Shown here piece after piece: positions 16,580 through 20,797 of a stretch of DNA of 20,797 nt. The DNA is from Leishmania martiniquensis (Eukaryota; Euglenozoa; Kinetoplastea; Trypanosomatida; Trypanosomatidae). A program made the position numbers and the translations under genes. Every line of letters starts with the position of its first letter. Position 1 is the stretch's first letter. The DNA lies in contig NC_090162.1 of NCBI RefSeq assembly GCF_017916325.1, forward strand, positions 1,120,001 to 1,140,797, read 5' to 3'. The notes beneath the pieces were generated by a model. The model saw nothing but the letters and a program-made list of their open reading frames with translations. It was not told where the DNA came from and made no database searches.

Positions 16580-18625
16580 ATGTCCGCTAACCCGCTGCTT
16601 CAGCAGAGCAGTCTGCATTACCAATACCCGCCCTTCGACAAGATCAAGGCGGAGCACTATGCACCCGCCTTCGAGCAGGGCATGAGGGAGCAGATGGCGG
16701 AGATCGAGGCCATCAAGGCCAACCCTGACGCACCTACCTTCGAGAACACAATTGTTGCGCTCGAAAAGAGTGGCGCGCTGCTTACGCGCGCGCAGCTGAT
16801 CTTCCGTAACCTTTGCTCTGCGCACACAAGCCCTGAGATGCAGGCGCTCGAGCAAGCCTACGCCCCAGCGTTCTCCGCCCACAAGGACAGGATCTACCTC
16901 GATGGCGTCCTGTACAGCCGCCTCAAGGCCGTGTACGACGAGCGTAGCAGTCTCACTGGCGAGGACTTGCGGCTCGTGGAGCACTACGAGAGGGAGTTCC
17001 GAAAGGCCGGCGCCGGCCTCGGCGATGCGGACAAGGAGAGGCTGAAGCAGTTGAACGAGCGCCTCGCCACCCTCGAGATCGACTTTGCCAAAAAGGTGAT
17101 GGACACCCGCAAGACTGCGTCGCTGATCGTGACTGATGCTGCCGAGCTGGAGGGTCTCAGCGAGGATGAGATCTCGACGGCGAAGGAGGAGGCGGTGAAC
17201 CTCGGCCACCCAGGCAGCTACGCGCTGGTCATCGTCAACACCACGCAGCAACCGCTTCTCGCGTCGCTCAGCAACCGCGAGACGCGGCGGCGCCTGTTCG
17301 AGGCGAGCGAGCAGCGCGCCGGGCGCGGTGACGAGAATGACACGAGCGCCATCGTCACGGAGATTGCACAGCTACGGCTCAAGAAGGCAAAGTTGCTCGG
17401 TAAGAAAAGCTTTGCTGAGTGGCAGCTCCAGTACCAGATGGCTGACCCGGCGTCTGCGGAGGCGCTGCTGCGCGACATGGGCAAGGCGGCAGCGTTCAAA
17501 GCTCAGAAGGAGGCAGCGGACATCAGGCAGATGATTCGAGAGAAGGGCGGCAACTGCGAGCTGGCCCCATGGGACTGGCGCTACTACGCGGAGCAGGCGC
17601 GCAAGCGGCACTACAACCTTGACGAGAGCGAGACGAAGCCCTACTTTGAACTGCACAATGTGCTGGAGCGTGGTGTCTTCTACACGGCGGAGAAGCTGTA
17701 CGGCGTGGCAATGCAGCGGCGCACAGATCTGCCGGTGTACCACCCAGACGTGATGACGTTTGAGATGTTCGACTCCACGGGCGAGTCGCTCGCCATTTTC
17801 TGCCTTGACCCCTACGCGCGCGTGAGCAAGCGTGGCGGTGCGTGGATGACTTTCTATGTTCGCCAGGCCTCTCTTCTTGGGCAGAAGCCGGTCGTGTACA
17901 ACGTCCTGAACATCGTAAAGCCAGCTGAGGGAAGGCCGACGCTGCTGACTCGAGAAAACGTGACGACGCTCTTCCACGAGTTCGGCCACGGCCTTCACGG
18001 CATGCTCAGCAATCTGAAGTACTCGACACTTTCCGGCACGAGCGTCGCTCGCGACTTCCTTGAGTTTCCGTCGCAGATCAACGAGCACTGGGCGATGCAC
18101 GACGCCGTGCTCAAGAACTACGCGCTTCACTACGAGACCAAGGAGCCGATCCCGCAGACGTTGGTGGATCGCATGAAGGCGGCCGAGACGTATGGCGCCG
18201 GCTTCCATACGATCGAGGTAGTCAAGGCGGCCTACCTCGATCTCTATTGGCACCAGGTCACGGAGGAGGCGGCTGTGCTGCCACCATCGCAGATGGAGGA
18301 GGCGGCGATGCGGGCCTTCGGAGTTGGGCTCGCCGAAGTACCGCCACGCTACCACAGCGAGTACTTTATGCACGTATTCGCTGGTGGGTACGCCTCTAAC
18401 TACTACGTGTACCAGTGGGCGCGTGTGCTGGACTGCGACGGATTCGAGTGGTTTCTCGAAAACGGTGGGCTGACGCGGGCGAACGGCGATCACCTGCGCG
18501 CATGCGTGCTCTCGGTCGGCAACTCGGTGGACGCGAACGTCGCCTACGAGAAGTTCGCTGGCCGCAAAGCAAATATGAAGGCCTTCCTGCGGCTCAATGG
18601 TCTGCTTGACGAGCAGCTGCCATAA
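16580..18625 (+). CDS. DCP: dipeptidyl carboxypeptidase, M3 zinc metallopeptidase
   Basis: This 681-aa enzyme removes dipeptides from peptide C-termini and belongs to the M3 (thimet oligopeptidase/Dcp) family. The zinc site is complete: HEFGH at 466-470 (H466, E467 and H470), with the third ligand in the ARDFLEFPSQ block (E495). The N-terminal block FDKIKAEHYAPAFEQGM and the C-terminal block FAGGYASNYYVYQWARVLDC are typical of bacterial-type Dcp, the type known in Leishmania. I chose the ATG at 16580 because Dcp-like similarity starts immediately after it (NPLLQQSSLHYQYPPFDKIK), the length fits the family, and pyrimidine/AG splice signals lie just upstream. The frame stays open a further 236 codons upstream and includes an ATG at 16214; see findings. 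The family usually acts in the cytosol. No broken motifs are seen. Confidence 0.95.
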   Translation: MSANPLLQQSSLHYQYPPFDKIKAEHYAPAFEQGMREQMAEIEAIKANPDAPTFENTIVALEKSGALLTRAQLIFRNLCSAHTSPEMQALEQAYAPAFSAHKDRIYLDGVLYSRLKAVYDERSSLTGEDLRLVEHYEREFRKAGAGLGDADKERLKQLNERLATLEIDFAKKVMDTRKTASLIVTDAAELEGLSEDEISTAKEEAVNLGHPGSYALVIVNTTQQPLLASLSNRETRRRLFEASEQRAGRGDENDTSAIVTEIAQLRLKKAKLLGKKSFAEWQLQYQMADPASAEALLRDMGKAAAFKAQKEAADIRQMIREKGGNCELAPWDWRYYAEQARKRHYNLDESETKPYFELHNVLERGVFYTAEKLYGVAMQRRTDLPVYHPDVMTFEMFDSTGESLAIFCLDPYARVSKRGGAWMTFYVRQASLLGQKPVVYNVLNIVKPAEGRPTLLTRENVTTLFHEFGHGLHGMLSNLKYSTLSGTSVARDFLEFPSQINEHWAMHDAVLKNYALHYETKEPIPQTLVDRMKAAETYGAGFHTIEVVKAAYLDLYWHQVTEEAAVLPPSQMEEAAMRAFGVGLAEVPPRYHSEYFMHVFAGGYASNYYVYQWARVLDCDGFEWFLENGGLTRANGDHLRACVLSVGNSVDANVAYEKFAGRKANMKAFLRLNGLLDEQLP

Positions 18626-19028
18626 CCGATAATGCACAGCTGCGCTTCTCTTCCCTTTTCCTCCCTCGTTCTCCCTTAGACGTGTCGCCTTCTGTCCCCT
18701 TTCCCGGCTTTCTTGTCATTCGTGTCCCGTCCGTGAGAGGTGCGTGCGTGCTCGCCAAGCGCATGCCTGTGTCGCTTAGGTGGTGGAACGCAACTGCGAA
18801 GACACTTCCACCTATACTTTTGAGTCTGCACCGCCAGCTTCTCCCAGCGACACCTCATCTTGCGGTCGGGAATCTCACGGCACTTCTTCTTGGTGCCCTT
18901 CCATTATTGTGTCTGGCGTGGGCGGCTTCTCTCTCCGTCTCTTCGCCGCGCGCGTGGGGTGGGGGTGCGTCGGTGAACGTATCCGCAGCGCCACCATCCC
19001 CCCCCCCTGGAAGACCGGCCTCCATGAC

Positions 19029-19050
19029 TGTCGAGCAAGTGAGCTCGACA
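19029..19050 (+). repeat. perfect 8-bp hairpin, 6-nt loop, DCP 3' region
   Basis: TGTCGAGC (19029-19036) pairs exactly with GCTCGACA (19043-19050) around AAGTGA. It is about 400 nt after the DCP stop. Confidence 0.7.
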
Positions 19051-19428
19051 CATCCGTGGCCGACACGCCGTCTTCTTTTCCACTCTTGTTCTTCTCGGGC
19101 ATTACAACCCGCTTCGCATGACGAGCGTGGCTGCGTTTCTCACTGTGCTAACGCACACGGCCCTCTTCTCCCTTTCTCCCTCTGTGCGGGCTCCTATGCC
19201 GACCTCCTCGTACGGCGTTTTTCCATCCTTGACAATCGTTGATCGTCGTGCGCTTCGCCCACCACCTCTTCATGTGTCTCTTCTCTTATCACGACTTTGC
19301 TTGTCGTTTGCTACGGTATCTCGGCTATGCCTTCGGCACATGCACGCAGCACTCCAAGTGGCCTCCGTCGTGAAGCGCCACCCCGCCCGCGAAGCTTTTC
19401 CTGGCCTTCGCCCCGACTGTCCCAGCGC

Positions 19429-19455
19429 AGAGGCACATGGACGCCTCTATGTGCC
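19429..19455 (+). repeat. overlapping, mutually exclusive hairpins
   Basis: AGAGGC (19429-19434) can pair with GCCTCT (19443-19448), and GGCACAT (19432-19438) with ATGTGCC (19449-19455). The left arms share three bases. The order left-left-right-right would also permit an H-type pseudoknot if stems are trimmed. Confidence 0.6.
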
Positions 19456-19790
19456 ACCGCGCACGGTATCCGTACCCAGCCGCACTGCCCCCTCCCCCAC
19501 CCCCAGAGCACCTCTTCACTGCCTTGCTCTATCCCCTTTTCCGCCCGAAAAGCACAGCTGCCAGCGAGAAGATACGGTGTGACGGAACCGGTGCAAAGAC
19601 GTCCAACAGGGAGTCGCGCAAATGGCACACGCGTGGTGTACGTTTGCCCTGAGTAGGGAGGCTGTGCGCGCGATCTCGGCTCAAAGGTTGGGTACCACTG
19701 TGAACGCCGTAGCCGTATGGGCGCTTGTGAAGAGGCCGAAGCTTTCTTCCTTCACCCCGCCTCTTTTCCTCTCTCTATAGCTCTCAAGTG

Positions 19791-19809
19791 TATATATATA
19801 TATATATAT
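19791..19809 (+). repeat. TA dinucleotide repeat
   Basis: Nine and a half TA units follow a pyrimidine-rich stretch, about 1.2 kb after the DCP stop. Confidence 0.95.
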
Positions 19810-20797
19810 CGTTAATGATCAGTGAGACGGCAGAGTCCTTCCGCTCTCCTTAAAGTTTTCTCGCCTTTCCCATGATGTGCGTGGGAGCCAAGCACCCGCC
19901 CGCTGAACCCTCGTTTTCCCTTCCTCTGTGCCGTTTGTGGTTCTTCTTTGTTGCTTCTTCCCTGCTGTTCCCACGTCCCGCGTTCCCGCTCGGGTGCGCA
20001 ACAGCTGATACCGCTGCTGCACACACATCTGTGCCCTTCGCATTCATCTCCCACCCCTTCACTTTTCTTTACACTGTTTCAGTGGAGATAGATTCGGCAG
20101 AGCAATCGGCCACGCACGCCGCTCGTCACCTCATCGCTTTCCACTTCCCCCTCCCTCCCCTGCACACACAGGCATGTGACCACCACTTCACCGCCCGTCG
20201 CGCCATAAACTCTACGGGACTCCGCCTTCCTTCCTCACAAATTCCTTTCCTTGCTGTCTCCCCTATACGCTTGAATTCAGAGCCCCTGCTTTCATCGGGA
20301 TCCCTTCCCACCTAGTGAATGGCCACGCGGTTTTCCACTTTCCCTGGCGCTCGCAAGCAACCACACCAATACGCCACTTCTTTTCGCAACTCTTGATGAG
20401 GCGACCTGGTCTCCCCCGACTGTGTCACGAAGACCTCCACAGCTGGTCGTGAGCGCGACCGCGTAGCGCCGCAAGGATGCGCCTTCCCCATCATCACACA
20501 CTCAGAGCGAAAGTCACGTTGCTCTCTTTCTCACAACATCCTAGTGATAGTTGCGGCTACTACAACGCTAATATTACCGATGCCGCTCCTCATAGAGATC
20601 TGGCACCAGCACGCACGTTTGCTCTATGGATCACCAACACGTCCAAGACAACCAAAGGCGCTGCAACCATGCCCCCACCAGGGTCGCGCGCTGCTGCCTA
20701 CCGCATGCCGCAAGCAGACTCGTCAGTAACTCACATCACGTTTTTCTCCCCTTCCGCTTTATTCGCATAACGTAGTCACGCCAAGTTAAGGGTTAAG

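Larger units (their letters stand above)
18626..20797. other. gene-free tail downstream of DCP
   Basis: No convincing gene is found in 2.2 kb. The first part is ordinary pyrimidine-rich spacer, with a hairpin at 19029-19050, a competing-hairpin element at 19429-19455 and a TA repeat at 19791-19809. From about 20330 the long pyrimidine runs disappear and the composition becomes balanced. The window ends in GTTAAGGGTTAAG. A 97-codon open frame at 20477-20770 has near-random third positions and is not called. Confidence 0.65.

Noticed and set aside
17372..18637. 421-codon - strand open frame opposite DCP
   Set aside because: It overlaps the conserved M3 catalytic region on the other strand and shows no recognisable domain.
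20477..20770. 97-codon open frame starting MRLPHHHTLRAK
   Set aside because: Third positions are near 50% GC and there is no clear pyrimidine-AG signal close upstream; likely chance.
20785..20797. True telomeric repeat at the window end
   Set aside because: The unit reads TTAAGGG rather than TTAGGG and fewer than two copies are visible; it is reported only as a possibility.

Overview
The window looks like nuclear DNA from a trypanosomatid, most likely Leishmania or a close relative. All confident genes are intronless, lie on the + strand, and use GC-ending codons heavily. They are separated by 0.8-2.5 kb spacers full of polypyrimidine tracts, CT/GT microsatellites and AG dinucleotides, the signature of trans-spliced polycistronic transcription. 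The genes present (a flagellar dynein, a Pol III subunit, a mitochondrial Hsp78-type ClpB and an M3 dipeptidyl carboxypeptidase) are typical trypanosomatid genes. From memory only, HSP78 followed by DCP resembles one end of Leishmania chromosome 2; this was not checked.

Layout: (1) 1-3145, the 3' part of a single-headed inner-arm-type axonemal dynein heavy chain, cut by the window start. (2) 3146-5470, a long spacer holding two perfect hairpins with 15-bp and 18-bp stems, other imperfect hairpins and microsatellites. (3) 5471-7285, an RNA polymerase III C82/RPC3 subunit. (4) 7286-8116, a spacer with strong predicted RNA structure on both sides: a hairpin starting 2 nt after the RPC82 stop, a 13-bp long-range stem, and a nested hairpin just before the next start codon. 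(5) 8117-9481, an unrecognised coiled-coil protein. (6) 9482-10474, a spacer. (7) 10475-12928, mitochondrial HSP78. (8) 12929-16579, a spacer with a possible 80-aa gene at 13842-14084, a coding-like but interrupted antisense stretch at 14296-15252, and a perfect 12-bp hairpin. (9) 16580-18625, dipeptidyl carboxypeptidase. (10) 18626-20797, a gene-free tail that loses its pyrimidine-rich character near the end and stops in a telomere-like but imperfect motif.

The genes share a transcription unit, not a pathway: flagellar motility, Pol III transcription, mitochondrial protein disaggregation and peptide breakdown. With no gene-specific promoters expected, control should act on RNA. The most interesting signal is therefore the set of perfect GC-rich inverted repeats in the spacers. 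They share no sequence with one another, and all would fold as RNA. I found no CRISPR array, insertion sequence, rRNA or tRNA gene.
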